64,000 nucleotides of DNA from Nocardia sputorum (GCF_027924405.1 NZ_AP026978.1:248001-312000); one strand, 5' to 3'. Shown: positions 44,359 through 53,439, numbered from the stretch's first letter. The notes: a model not told the origin generated them from the sequence alone. A program made the numbers and translations.

Positions 44359-46039
44359 GTCGGTCACGGCGGACCGGGGCCGTCCCGCTCTGTCCATCGA
44401 ATCGCTGTCGGTCACCTTCGCCACCGACGCGGGGCCCGTCCACGCGGTCACCGACGTCTCCTACGAGGTCTATCCGGGCGAAGTGCTGGCCATCGTCGGG
44501 GAATCCGGTTCGGGCAAGTCGGTGAGCTCGCGCACGGCGATGGGGTTGCTTCCCGAGACGGCGACCGTGCGCGGCCTGGTCACCCTGGGCACCGAGCAGG
44601 TCACCGCGATGAGCGAGAAGCAGCTCACCGCGTTGCGCGGTGGCGCTGTCTCGATGGTGTTCCAGGAACCCGGCTCGGCGCTGGACCCGCTGTTCACCGT
44701 CGGCTTCCAGATCGGCGAGGCGCTGCGAGCCCACACGCGGCTGACCAGAAAAGCTGCGAAGGCGCGCGCGGTGGAACTGCTGCGCCTGGTCGGGTTGCCC
44801 GACCCGGAGCAGCGGGTGGACTACTACCCGCACCAGCTCTCCGGCGGACAGAAACAACGCGTTGTGATCGCCATCGCGATCGCCTGTGAACCAAAGGTCA
44901 TCATCGCCGACGAACCCACCACGGCGTTGGATGTCACGGTGCAGGCGGAGATCCTCGACCTGCTGCGGGACCTGCGCGACCGGATCGGCAGTGCGATCGT
45001 GCTGATCACCCACAACATGGGCGTCGTCGCCGACATCGCCGACCGCGTAGTGGTGATGCGCGACGGCGCGGTGGTCGAGCAGGCGCCGGTGGACGAGTTG
45101 TTCGCCCGTCCCACCGCGGCCTACACACGCGCCCTGCTGGCCGCGGTGCCGCATCTGGGCGCCGAGCAGATCGAGCACGGCCCGACGGACAGCCCCGACG
45201 GCCAGGGCGATCCGGTGCTCGAGGTCAGCGATCTGGTGGTCGAGTTTCCCGGCCCATTCGGACGGCCGCGTTTCCGCGCCGTGGACGGGGTGAGCCTGCG
45301 CATCGGCCCCGGCGAGACGCTCGGCCTGGTCGGTGAATCCGGATCGGGCAAGTCGACCATCGGCCGCTGCGTCGCCGCCCTGCAACGGCCGACGTCCGGG
45401 ACGGTGCGGGTGCGAGGGCAGGACATCGCGCGGCTGTCGCCGCGCAAATTGCGGCCGATCCGCCGGCGCTTCGGATTCGTCTTCCAGGACCCGGCCAGTT
45501 CACTGAACCCCCGGCTCACTGTGGGGGAGTGCGTCGCCGAGCCGCTGATCGTGCACAACGCCGGAAGTTCGGCGCAGATCCGCGCCAGAGTGCGCGCACT
45601 GCTCGATGACGTGCGGTTGCCCGCGGGCGCCGAACACCGCTACCCGCACGAACTGTCCGGCGGGCAGCGGCAGCGCGCCAGCCTGGCCCGCGCCCTGGTG
45701 CTCGACCCGGACCTGCTGGTCGCCGACGAGCCGACCAGCGCGCTGGACGTCTCGGTGCAGGCGGCGGTACTGGAGCTGTTCGGGCAACTGCAGCGCGAAT
45801 GCGGCTGGGCATGTCTGTTCATCAGCCACGACCTGGCAGTGGTCGACCAGCTCGCCGACCGGATCGTGGTGCTGCGCGACGGAGCGGTGGTCGAGCAGGG
45901 TGATCGCGATCGGATCCTGCGAGCGCCGCGGGAGGAGTACACCCGACGGCTGGTCGCCGCGGTGCCGGTACCCGACCCGGTGCGCCAACGCGGGCGGCGG
46001 GAGCAGGCCGAACGGTTCGACGGGACGGAGACCGACTGA
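44351..46039 (+). CDS. Peptide ABC transporter ATPase, fused DppD-DppF type
   Basis: A 562-residue protein with two complete nucleotide-binding domains. Domain 1: Walker A GESGSGKSVS, signature LSGGQKQRV, Walker B VIIADEPTTALD, H-loop LITHNMG. Domain 2: GESGSGKSTIG, LSGGQRQRA, LLVADEPTSALD, FISHDLA. It powers the DppBC permease. The ATG lies inside the end of dppC with GGAAGGGAAG upstream. Fusion of the two ATPases is common in actinomycetes. Last gene of the operon. Confidence 0.94.
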   Translation: MTESVTADRGRPALSIESLSVTFATDAGPVHAVTDVSYEVYPGEVLAIVGESGSGKSVSSRTAMGLLPETATVRGLVTLGTEQVTAMSEKQLTALRGGAVSMVFQEPGSALDPLFTVGFQIGEALRAHTRLTRKAAKARAVELLRLVGLPDPEQRVDYYPHQLSGGQKQRVVIAIAIACEPKVIIADEPTTALDVTVQAEILDLLRDLRDRIGSAIVLITHNMGVVADIADRVVVMRDGAVVEQAPVDELFARPTAAYTRALLAAVPHLGAEQIEHGPTDSPDGQGDPVLEVSDLVVEFPGPFGRPRFRAVDGVSLRIGPGETLGLVGESGSGKSTIGRCVAALQRPTSGTVRVRGQDIARLSPRKLRPIRRRFGFVFQDPASSLNPRLTVGECVAEPLIVHNAGSSAQIRARVRALLDDVRLPAGAEHRYPHELSGGQRQRASLARALVLDPDLLVADEPTSALDVSVQAAVLELFGQLQRECGWACLFISHDLAVVDQLADRIVVLRDGAVVEQGDRDRILRAPREEYTRRLVAAVPVPDPVRQRGRREQAERFDGTETD

Positions 46040-46080
46040 TCGTCCGCTTTACGGTTCGCCGTGCCCTATTGTCAAGAGGG

Positions 46081-46104
46081 CGAGCCAACACCGGTGCGGG
46101 CTCG
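46081..46104 (+). terminator. Possible terminator of the dipeptide operon
   Basis: A 6-bp stem CGAGCC/GGCTCG (46081-46086 with 46099-46104) followed by TTAT, 41 bp after the operon stop. Modest strength. Confidence 0.35.
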
Positions 46105-46169
46105 TTATCCGCCTCCGGTAGCGTGAGCAGGCATCTATCCGCCGATTCGGTTTGGAGCTCTCCCCGAAA

Positions 46170-47246
46170 ATGACTGAACAGACCCCCAGTGGTGGTGCCT
46201 CGTACGCCGCGGCAGGCGTGGACATCGAGGCAGGTGACCGCGCAGTCGAGTTGTTCGGGCCATTGGCGAAGAAGGCGACCCGGCCCGAGGTCCAAGGCGG
46301 CCTCGGCGGCTTCGCCGGGCTGTTCGCGCTGAAGGGCGGCTACCGGGAACCGCTGCTGGCGGCGTCCACCGACGGCGTCGGCACCAAGATCGCGGTGGCG
46401 CAGGCGATGGACAAGCACGACACGGTCGGCCTGGATCTCGTCGCCATGGTGGTGGACGATCTCGTGGTCTGCGGCGCGGAGCCGCTGTTCCTGCAGGACT
46501 ACATCGCCATCGGCAAGGTCGTCCCGGAGAAGGTCGCCGAACTCGTCTCCGGTATCGCGGAGGGTTGTGTGCGCGCCGGTTGCGCGCTGCTCGGCGGCGA
46601 GACCGCCGAGCACCCCGGGCTGATGGACCCCGACGACTACGACCTGTCCGCCACCGGCATCGGCGTGGTCGAGGCCGACGCTGTGCTCGGCCCGGACCGG
46701 GTCCGGCCCGGCGACGTGGTGATCGCCATGGGGTCCTCGGGCCTGCACTCCAACGGCTACAGTTTGGCCCGCAAGGTGCTGCTCGACATCGACCGCATGT
46801 CGCTGACCGGCCACGTCGAGGAATTCGGCCGCACCCTGGGTGAGGAACTGCTCGAGCCGACCCGGATCTACGCCAAGGACTGCCTCGCGCTGATCGCCGA
46901 GACCGACGTGCGCACCTTCGCCCATGTCACCGGCGGTGGCCTGGCCGCGAACCTGGCCCGGGTGCTGCCCGCGGGGCTGGTGGCCGAACTGGATCGCGGC
47001 ACCTGGAATCCGGCGCCGGTGTTCAAGATGATCGCCCAGCGTGGCCGGGTCGAGCGGGCCGAGATGGAGAAGACCTTCAACATGGGGGTCGGCATGGTCG
47101 CCGTGGTCGCCCCGGAGGACGTGGACCGGGCGCTGGCGGTGCTGACCGCGCGGCACATCGAGTGCTGGACCCTGGGCACGGTCAAGAAGGCCAAGGATGC
47201 CGACGCCCTGCGCGCCGTCCTGGTCGGGGAGCATCCGCGGTTCTGA
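46170..47246 (+). CDS. purM: Phosphoribosylformylglycinamidine cyclo-ligase (AIR synthase)
   Basis: A 358-residue enzyme closing FGAM to AIR, the fifth purine step. The key parts are SYAAAGVDIEAGDRAVE, STDGVGTKIAVAQ, DLVAMVVDDLVVCGAEPLFL, LGGETAEHPGLM, MGSSGLHSNGYSLAR and HVTGGGLAANLARVLP. ATG chosen to give the usual MTEQ-type start; a frame six codons longer exists. In mycobacteria it follows purF directly; here the dipeptide operon stands between. Ended by a textbook hairpin. Confidence 0.97.
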   Translation: MTEQTPSGGASYAAAGVDIEAGDRAVELFGPLAKKATRPEVQGGLGGFAGLFALKGGYREPLLAASTDGVGTKIAVAQAMDKHDTVGLDLVAMVVDDLVVCGAEPLFLQDYIAIGKVVPEKVAELVSGIAEGCVRAGCALLGGETAEHPGLMDPDDYDLSATGIGVVEADAVLGPDRVRPGDVVIAMGSSGLHSNGYSLARKVLLDIDRMSLTGHVEEFGRTLGEELLEPTRIYAKDCLALIAETDVRTFAHVTGGGLAANLARVLPAGLVAELDRGTWNPAPVFKMIAQRGRVERAEMEKTFNMGVGMVAVVAPEDVDRALAVLTARHIECWTLGTVKKAKDADALRAVLVGEHPRF

Positions 47247-47263
47247 CCGCGGCGAAGACACGT

Positions 47264-47298
47264 CAGAGTCCCGCATCCTCGTTCGATGCGGGACTCTG
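47264..47298 (+). terminator. purM terminator
   Basis: A perfect 14-bp stem CAGAGTCCCGCATC/GATGCGGGACTCTG (47264-47277 with 47285-47298), 7-nt loop, then TTGTGTTG. One of the clearest intrinsic terminators in the window. Confidence 0.88.
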
Positions 47299-47349
47299 TT
47301 GTGTTGCAAGCCTTTTCGGCGCCTGTGACGTCAACCCGCGACAACGCTC

Positions 47350-47379
47350 GAAGGGGGAGGCCCGTCGGCCTCCCCCTTC
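47350..47379 (-). terminator. Terminator of the DUF3073 gene
   Basis: Twelve-bp stem GAAGGGGGAGGC/GCCTCCCCCTTC (47350-47361 with 47368-47379), 15 bp beyond the DUF3073 stop on the minus strand. It can also act as a back-up for purM. Confidence 0.75.
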
Positions 47380-47394
47380 AGACGTAGATCGGAG

Positions 47395-47604
47395 TCAGCG
47401 GCGCCAGTCGTCGTAGTCGTCCTCGTCCCAGCGGGACAAAGAGTCGTCCGCGTCGTGCTCATCGGACAGCACACCACCACTCCGCTGGGAGTTGGGGCTT
47501 CCCGAAAGCTCGCGCTGAAGGCTCGCGAAGTCGGTCGGCGTCGAGCTGTACTTCAGCTCGCGTGCGACCTTGGTCTGCTTTGCCTTAGCCCGGCCACGGC
47601 CCAT
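47395..47604 (-). CDS. DUF3073-family protein
   Basis: A 69-residue protein with a basic start (MGRGRAKAKQTKVARELKYS) and an acidic end (EHDADDSLSRWDEDDYDDWR). This is the conserved actinobacterial DUF3073 family, equivalent to Rv0810c (from memory) and always small; function unknown. A -10-like TATTAA lies at 47669-47664 on the minus strand. Convergent with purM. Confidence 0.92.
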   Translation of the reverse strand: MGRGRAKAKQTKVARELKYSSTPTDFASLQRELSGSPNSQRSGGVLSDEHDADDSLSRWDEDDYDDWRR

Positions 47605-47779
47605 GGCTGACCCCCTCGCGTCACAGCGGGGCGGCCTGGGGTTTGGTGGCGGCCCCGTTCGAATTAATACTCTTCCTGACAGACACTTTAGCGTGTGTCC
47701 GGCGGTCTCGCTTCCAGGAGTGGGTGAAGAACTCCCGAACTGGTGCCGTTTGCCCGCTTGTCGCCCCGGCGTGTAATAG

Positions 47780-48727
47780 CTAGACGACTCCAGGTATGGC
47801 GCGAATCACACCGACGCGTGCGCCTCCGCCGAGCACCGCCGGGGCCGCCAGTTCCGCGTGCGCGGCGGTCCACTCGATCCCCATCCGATGCAGAATCGCC
47901 AGCGTCAGCGGCATTCGAGCGCGATCGTGGCCGTCTTCGATCTTGTAGGCGAACGCCGATCCGTCCGGCAGCGCGCCGGCGTGCACACCGTCCGCGCCGA
48001 TCTTGCAGACCAGTCCGGGAGTGGCCTGCATGGCCAGTAGGTCGGGCGCGTTCGTGCCGGAAATCACTCGTGGATGCGCGCGCACCGCGTCGGCGACCCG
48101 GCGTTCCGGGGTGCCGGGTTCGGCCGTCGCCATGGTCGAGAACACCCGGGCGAGGTTGACCAGCGAGACCGGGATGATCGGCAGCCCGCAGCCGTCGATG
48201 CCCAGATCGGTTTCCGGCTCGCCGGTCAGGTCGGCGACCGTCGCGATCACCGCGCGCTGTAGCGGATGTGCCCGATCCTGGTAGCCGGCGGTAGGCCAGC
48301 CGTTGACCGTGCAGGTCGCGAGCATTGCCGCGTGCTTGCCCGAGCAGTTCATGTAGAGGGGATGAGGTCCGCCCGGCAGCGCCGCGACGCGGGCTCGCTC
48401 GTCGTACGGCAGGTCGGCCGGGCACGCCAGCGCGGTATCGGGCAGCCCGAAGCGGTCCAGCAACCTGCGCACCAGCGCGATGTGGTCCGGTTCGCCGTAG
48501 TGCGAGGCGGTCGCGATGGCCAGTTCGGCGTCGTCGAGCGGCTCGAAGCCGTTGCGCAGCAGGGTGATCGCCTGCATCGGCTTGTTCGTCGAGCGCGGGA
48601 AGATCGGCAGGTGCACTTCGCCGAGTTCGAGGGCGGGCTCACCCGCGGCGTCGAGCACCACCACCGAGCCGCGGTGCACGCATTCGCGGAAGCCGGAGCG
48701 GACGACTTCGACCAGCTCGACACTCAT
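47780..48727 (-). CDS. L-asparaginase II (AnsA/thermolabile Rhizobium type)
   Basis: A 315-residue protein of the asparaginase II family: HRGSVVVLDAAGEPALELGE, IFPRSTNKPMQAI, HYGEPDHIALVRRLLDRFG, LYMNCSGKHAAMLATC, LGIDGCGLPI, HPRVISGTNAPDLLAM. The Ser-Thr, Ser-Gly-Lys and cysteine elements known to matter in Rhizobium enzymes are present. It should hydrolyse asparagine to aspartate and ammonia in the cytoplasm. Its ATG overlaps the MOSC stop (ATGA), so the two genes are coupled. No transporter is adjacent. Confidence 0.9.
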   Translation of the reverse strand: MSVELVEVVRSGFRECVHRGSVVVLDAAGEPALELGEVHLPIFPRSTNKPMQAITLLRNGFEPLDDAELAIATASHYGEPDHIALVRRLLDRFGLPDTALACPADLPYDERARVAALPGGPHPLYMNCSGKHAAMLATCTVNGWPTAGYQDRAHPLQRAVIATVADLTGEPETDLGIDGCGLPIIPVSLVNLARVFSTMATAEPGTPERRVADAVRAHPRVISGTNAPDLLAMQATPGLVCKIGADGVHAGALPDGSAFAYKIEDGHDRARMPLTLAILHRMGIEWTAAHAELAAPAVLGGGARVGVIRAIPGVV

Positions 48728-49431
48728 GGCTGCACCCCCGCGGCGATGTCATCGGTGCTCGTCGTCGTGTGCCGGTGGGTGGCGGCGCGGCCATGCCTGC
48801 GCGCGTGCCGTTCCACCTGCATGCGCACGTCGTCGGAGACGGTCGGCTCGTCGGCGAGCAGGATCGCCAGCAGGTCGGGATCGGCGCCGGTGAACAGGTC
48901 GCGGACGGTGACGCCGTGCTCGGGGACGTGCACCACCGAGATCCGGTCGCCCGCCGCGATCGTGCCCTCCGTGAGCACCCGCAGGTAGGCGCCGGTGTCG
49001 CCGCGCAGGGTGAACCGCTTGACCCACTGCTGCTCGCCGCTCCAGTGCTGGAACGAGGCGCACGGCACGCGCGGGGCGCTGACCTCCAGCAAGGTGTCGC
49101 CGACCGACCAGCGTGCGCCGATCACCGAGTCGCTGACCGGAAGGCCACGGACACGGAGGTTTTCGCCGAACCATCCCGCGGGCAGTTCCCGCCCCAGTTC
49201 CGTGCCCCAGCGGCGGGCGTCCTCGTCGGCGTAGGCGTAGACGGCCTGGTCCACGCCACCGTGGTCCTTGGTGTTGCAGACGTGATCGCCGGCCAAGCCG
49301 AGTGCGCGCACCGCGACGCGCCCCGCCACCGGTCGCTTATCGATCGCGCTGCGACCGACCCGTCCCGGCACCTCGATCTCGGCGTGCACGACGCACGCCG
49401 CGAGCACTTCTCCGATATCACCGACGCGCAC
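48724..49431 (-). CDS. MOSC-domain protein (YiiM-like)
   Basis: A 235-residue MOSC protein. GRVAVRALGLAGDHVCNTKD, HGGVDQAVYAYADEDARRW, WFGENLRVRGL and the cysteine in APRVPCASFQHW form the MOSC core, with a C-terminal helical extension (FTGADPDLLAILLADEPTVS). The family binds molybdenum cofactor or reduces N-hydroxylated compounds such as 6-hydroxylaminopurine. GTG 49431 is preferred because AGGAG lies 9 nt upstream; an earlier GTG adds 13 residues. Coupled to the asparaginase gene. Confidence 0.88.
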   Translation of the reverse strand: MRVGDIGEVLAACVVHAEIEVPGRVGRSAIDKRPVAGRVAVRALGLAGDHVCNTKDHGGVDQAVYAYADEDARRWGTELGRELPAGWFGENLRVRGLPVSDSVIGARWSVGDTLLEVSAPRVPCASFQHWSGEQQWVKRFTLRGDTGAYLRVLTEGTIAAGDRISVVHVPEHGVTVRDLFTGADPDLLAILLADEPTVSDDVRMQVERHARRHGRAATHRHTTTSTDDIAAGVQP

Positions 49432-49532
49432 GGGCGGCGCTCCTCTCGTCACGGATGGGGAGCTCGGCACTGAGCAGGGGTGGGGCTGTCGGCGGGGAGA
49501 AGCCCCATGCCGGCCGGTGTTTCGCCAACGGA

Positions 49533-50642
49533 TCAGCGCCCGCGCAGCCGGTCGACCGCGAGGCGGCCCGCCTGCGGCTCGTCGTCGGTGGGGACCGAAT
49601 CGGGGTCGATGGACGCCGCGACCGGCCCCGCGACCAGCGCGGTGTCCGCCGGAACCGTGCGCTTGACCAAGGCGAGGGCGATCGGGCCGAACTCGTAGTG
49701 ATCGATGACCGTGCCGAGCCTGCCGACCGCGCGGCCACCCGCGGTGACGTCGTCGCCGGTGGCCGGGCGCTCGTCCGCCGAGCCGTCCAGGTGCAGCAGC
49801 AGCAAGTGCCGCGGCGGCTTACCGAGGTTGTGCACTCGGGCCACGGTCTCCTGGCCGCGATAGCAGCCCTTGTCCAGGTGGACCGCTCCATGTTCGGCCA
49901 CGCTGCCGATCCAGCGGGCCTCGTGGGGGATGGTCCGCTCGTCGGTGTCCAGCCCGATCCGCGGGCGAACGGCGGCGACGCGCAGCGCCTCGAACGCCCA
50001 CATCCCCGCCGGGGTGGCGCCGGCCGCGGTGAGCCCGGTCCACAAGTCGGTCAACCGGTCGCGCGGGATGACCAGGTCGAAGGCGTCGGCCGTCGGCCAC
50101 GGCATTCGGCGCAGGAAACCGCCGCCGGGCAGCGGTGTCGCCTCGTAGACACCGGGAAGGGCGGCGATGCCGAGCGTCTCGGTCAGCCCGGCGACCTCCG
50201 GTCCGAGCAGGCTCAGCACGGCGTGGTCGGCGGCTTCGACCGGCTTGGCGTCGGCCCAGAACACCATCCTTTGCAGGAACGCGAGCAGGTCGGGTCCGCG
50301 CTCGGCCTCCGTATCGATCCAGACGGTGCCGTCCAGTTCGGTGAGCACGAAATGGTGCTGGACCCTGCCGTTCAGATCGAGATCGAGGTTCTCGGCGGAC
50401 TGCCCGTCGCCCAAGGCGGCGACATGCTGACTGGAGATCGTGTGCAACCAGGTCAACCGCTCCGCGCCGGTGATGCGCAGGACGAATCGGTGCGAACGGT
50501 CGACGATCGCGGCGCGCTGCGCCGCGGCGCGCTGTTCACCGAACGGATCGCCGTAATGCCAGGCGACGGCGGCATCGGGCGAACCCGCCGCTCCCGCGAC
50601 GGCTCCCGACACACTGAGCAGGGGGCTGGGCGCAACGACCAC
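49533..50642 (-). CDS. ygfZ: YgfZ/GcvT-family folate-binding protein
   Basis: A 369-residue tetrahydrofolate-binding protein that assists iron-sulfur cluster assembly. The motif HLDKGCYRGQETVARV contains the K-G-C-Y-x-G-Q-E signature. RSHRFVLRITGAERLTWLHT and LDLNGRVQHHFVLTE match the N-terminal part. GTG 50642 is chosen with GGAGGGG 5-6 nt upstream; another GTG two codons earlier overlaps that site. Divergent from pabC, the same pairing as in M. tuberculosis (Rv0811c/Rv0812, from memory), a folate-related link. Confidence 0.9.
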   Translation of the reverse strand: MVVAPSPLLSVSGAVAGAAGSPDAAVAWHYGDPFGEQRAAAQRAAIVDRSHRFVLRITGAERLTWLHTISSQHVAALGDGQSAENLDLDLNGRVQHHFVLTELDGTVWIDTEAERGPDLLAFLQRMVFWADAKPVEAADHAVLSLLGPEVAGLTETLGIAALPGVYEATPLPGGGFLRRMPWPTADAFDLVIPRDRLTDLWTGLTAAGATPAGMWAFEALRVAAVRPRIGLDTDERTIPHEARWIGSVAEHGAVHLDKGCYRGQETVARVHNLGKPPRHLLLLHLDGSADERPATGDDVTAGGRAVGRLGTVIDHYEFGPIALALVKRTVPADTALVAGPVAASIDPDSVPTDDEPQAGRLAVDRLRGR

Positions 50643-50830
50643 GGACACCCCTCCCACTTTAGGCGGCGTCGTCCAGCGGTGCGCGAACCGGGCTACGGGG
50701 CCGGAGTCCGGCATAGCCGATCGGCATTGTCCGAGCATTACGGCGGGCGCTGTGGTGCGGCTCCACAAAAGGTCTGGCAAAAGCGGCCGTGACATAGGCA
50801 TTGTCCGCTCACACCGCCTACGCTCGTCGC

Positions 50831-51751
50831 ATGGTGGATCGAGTTCTGGTAACTCTCGATGGCGCGGTCCGAGATGCGGACGCGCCGTTGCTGTTCGCGG
50901 ACGATATCGGCGTATTGCGTGGCGATGGTGTTTTCGAAACGGTGCTCGTGCGCGCGGGAGTCGCGTGCGCGGTCGAATTTCATCTAGGCAGACTGCGTCG
51001 CTCCGCACAGGCGCTCGATCTGCCCGAGCCGGAACTGGGCAAATGGCGTGAGGCGGTGGAGACCGCCGCCAAGGAGTGGGGTAGCGAACGCGAAGGCGTG
51101 ATGCGGCTGGTGCTGACTCGCGGCCGCGACTCCGAGCTGGCCGGCACCCCCGACAAGGTCAAGACCGGCGACCTCGCAGCCGCCGTGCCGGTGCCGACCG
51201 CCTTCGTGCTCGTGGCGCCGGTGCCCGAGCGCGTGGCGAAGGCCCGCACCGAAGGCGTCGCCGTGGTGACCTTGTCGCGCGGCATCTCGATCGACCTCGC
51301 GCAGGCCGCGCCGTGGCAGTTGCTCGGAGCCAAGACGTTGTCCTACGCCACCAACATGGCCGCCCTGCGATTCGCCGCGCGAATGGGCGCGGACGACGTG
51401 ATCTTCACCAGCACCGAGAACCGAGTGCTGGAGGGCCCGCGCTCCTCCGTGGTGATCGCCCGCGACAAGCAGTTGATCACCCCGCCCGCGAAGAACGGCG
51501 TGCTGCCCGGCGTCACCCAGCGCGCGCTGTTCGCCGAAGCCGAGAAGGCGGGCTGGCAATGCCGCTACGACTCGCTGTTCACCGCCGACCTGCTCACCTG
51601 CGACAGCATCTGGATGCTCTCGAGCATCTCCCTTGCGGCGCGGGTCAATTCGCTCGACGGGCTGCGGATGTCCGCTCCGGACAACGCCGAAGAGATCATC
51701 GGGCTGGTCGATCGCGGCATCGAGCGGGCGGGAGCCATCGGCGACTGGTGA
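50831..51751 (+). CDS. pabC: Aminodeoxychorismate lyase-like class IV aminotransferase
   Basis: A 306-residue fold-type IV PLP enzyme: LFADDIGVLRGDGVFETVLV, the Schiff-base lysine in LLGAKTLSYATNMAA, VIFTSTENRVLEGPRSSVV and KNGVLPGVTQRALFAEA. It is annotated as 4-amino-4-deoxychorismate lyase (p-aminobenzoate, hence folate) on the basis of its mycobacterial counterpart; a D-amino-acid or branched-chain transaminase cannot be excluded. TACGCT ends 6 nt before the ATG, so leaderless expression is likely. Confidence 0.85.
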   Translation: MVDRVLVTLDGAVRDADAPLLFADDIGVLRGDGVFETVLVRAGVACAVEFHLGRLRRSAQALDLPEPELGKWREAVETAAKEWGSEREGVMRLVLTRGRDSELAGTPDKVKTGDLAAAVPVPTAFVLVAPVPERVAKARTEGVAVVTLSRGISIDLAQAAPWQLLGAKTLSYATNMAALRFAARMGADDVIFTSTENRVLEGPRSSVVIARDKQLITPPAKNGVLPGVTQRALFAEAEKAGWQCRYDSLFTADLLTCDSIWMLSSISLAARVNSLDGLRMSAPDNAEEIIGLVDRGIERAGAIGDW

Positions 51752-51882
51752 CGGCCTGCGCCTGGTGGTGATCAGCGTCGCTCCGTGATCTCCGTCCTAC
51801 CCGGACGGGCGCGGGGCGGCGATGAGCACGGGAAACGGGCCGAAACGGGCGGAATCAGCCCTGGTGCGTGGTCTAGGACTCA

Positions 51883-51940
51883 TTGTCCGGAATCGCCTCC
51901 GACGTAGGCTTACTACGACACGTCGTAGACACGCAGGAGG
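51883..51940 (+). promoter_or_regulatory. cydA promoter, operator-like palindrome and ribosome-binding site
   Basis: A -35 TTGTCC (51883-51888), 16-bp spacer and -10 TAGGCT (51905-51910) are followed by an inverted repeat CTACGAC-AC-GTCGTAG (51913-51928), centred near the likely transcription start. This is an ideal position for a repressor. It is neither a Rex (TGTGAA-N6-TTCACA) nor a CRP (TGTGA-N6-TCACA) site. AGGAGG at 51935-51940 fixes the TTG start of cydA. Confidence 0.6.
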
Positions 51941-51945
51941 CCGGC

Positions 51946-53439
51946 TTGAACGCCTTGGACATCTCCCGATGGCAGTTCGGCATCACGACCGTCTATCACT
52001 TCCTCCTGGTGCCCCTGACCATCGGTCTCGCGCCGCTGGTGGCCGCCATGCAGACGGCGTGGGTCGTCACCGGCAAGCAGCACTGGCTGCGGCTGACCAA
52101 ATTCTTCGGCAAGCTGTTCCTGATCAACTTCGCGCTCGGCGTCGCGACCGGCATCGTGCAGGAGTTCCAGTTCGGCATGAACTGGAGCGAGTACTCCCGG
52201 TTCGTCGGCGACGTCTTCGGCGCACCGCTGGCGCTGGAAGGCCTGATCGCCTTCTTCATGGAGTCGACCTTCCTCGGCCTGTGGATCTTCGGCTGGACCC
52301 GATTGCCGAAACTGCTGCATCTCGGCGCGATCTGGATGGTCGCGATCGGCGTGAACGCTTCGGCGTACTTCATCGTCGCGGCCAACTCGTTCATGCAGCA
52401 TCCGGTCGGCGCCCGCTATAACCCGGAAACCGGCCGAGCGGAACTGGCGAGCATCGTGGAGGTGCTCACCAACAACACATTGCTGGCGGCCTTCCCGCAC
52501 GTCGTGGCCGGTTCCTTCCTCACAGCGGGCACGTTCGTCACCGGCATCGCGGGCTGGTGGATGGTGCGTAACGCGCGCAGCGGCGATGCGGCGAAAATGG
52601 CCGAGGCGCGGGCGATGTGGCGGCCCGCGGCACGGGCGGGCATCGCGGTGCTGATCGTGTCCATGGCCGCGCTGGTCTACACCGGTGACGTGCAAGGCAA
52701 GCTGATGTTCGAGCAGCAGCCGATGAAGATGGCCTCGGCGGAATCCTTGTGCCACACCGCACCCGACCCCGACTTCTCCGTGCTCACCGTCGGTACGCAC
52801 AACAATTGTGACAGCGTGACGCACGTACTCGAAGTGCCGTACGTGCTGCCGTGGCTGGCGAAGGGCGAGTTCACCGGCGTGACGCTGGACGGCGTCGTCG
52901 ACCTGCAGAAGGCCTACAACGAGAAGTTCGGCGTCGGCGACTACCGGCCCAACCTGTTCGTCACCTACTGGTCGTTCCGCGCCATGATCGGCTTGTCGGC
53001 GGGCTCGGCGCTGCTCGCGCTCGCCGGGCTGTGGCTCACCCGTCGCGGGCGGGTACCCGACCAGCGCTGGTTCTCCTGGCTGAGCCTGCTGGCCATCCCG
53101 ACGCCCTTTCTGGCCAACAGCGCCGGATGGGTGTTCACCGAGATGGGCCGCCAGCCCTGGGTGGTCGCGCCCAATCCCACCGGCGATCCGAACCTGCGCC
53201 TCACCGTGCAGGAAGGCGTGTCGAACCACTCGCCCGGCGTCGTGCTCTTCTCGCTGATCACCTTCACGCTGCTGTACGGCGCGCTCGCGATCGTGTGGTT
53301 CTACCTGATGCGCCGGTATGTGATCCACGGACCCGACCCGGCCGTGCGCGCCGCGACGGAGCCGAAGGACACGGACGCGTCTTCGGGCGGCGCCCGTGCC
53401 GAAGAAACTGCCGTCGAACAACTTTCGTTCGCCTACTAG
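51946..53439 (+). CDS. cydA: Cytochrome bd ubiquinol/menaquinol oxidase subunit I
   Basis: A 497-residue subunit carrying the three haems of the high-affinity cytochrome bd oxidase. MNALDISRWQFGITTVYHFL has the haem b595 ligand His18; FALGVATGIVQEFQFGMNW, LEGLIAFFMESTFLGLWIFG and GRQPWVV are conserved. The Q loop is of the short type. The start is TTG, unusual for a respiratory gene, but AGGAGG is placed 5 nt upstream and the protein begins correctly there. First gene of cydABDC, used at low oxygen or when the bcc-aa3 branch is blocked. Confidence 0.97.
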   Translation: MNALDISRWQFGITTVYHFLLVPLTIGLAPLVAAMQTAWVVTGKQHWLRLTKFFGKLFLINFALGVATGIVQEFQFGMNWSEYSRFVGDVFGAPLALEGLIAFFMESTFLGLWIFGWTRLPKLLHLGAIWMVAIGVNASAYFIVAANSFMQHPVGARYNPETGRAELASIVEVLTNNTLLAAFPHVVAGSFLTAGTFVTGIAGWWMVRNARSGDAAKMAEARAMWRPAARAGIAVLIVSMAALVYTGDVQGKLMFEQQPMKMASAESLCHTAPDPDFSVLTVGTHNNCDSVTHVLEVPYVLPWLAKGEFTGVTLDGVVDLQKAYNEKFGVGDYRPNLFVTYWSFRAMIGLSAGSALLALAGLWLTRRGRVPDQRWFSWLSLLAIPTPFLANSAGWVFTEMGRQPWVVAPNPTGDPNLRLTVQEGVSNHSPGVVLFSLITFTLLYGALAIVWFYLMRRYVIHGPDPAVRAATEPKDTDASSGGARAEETAVEQLSFAY

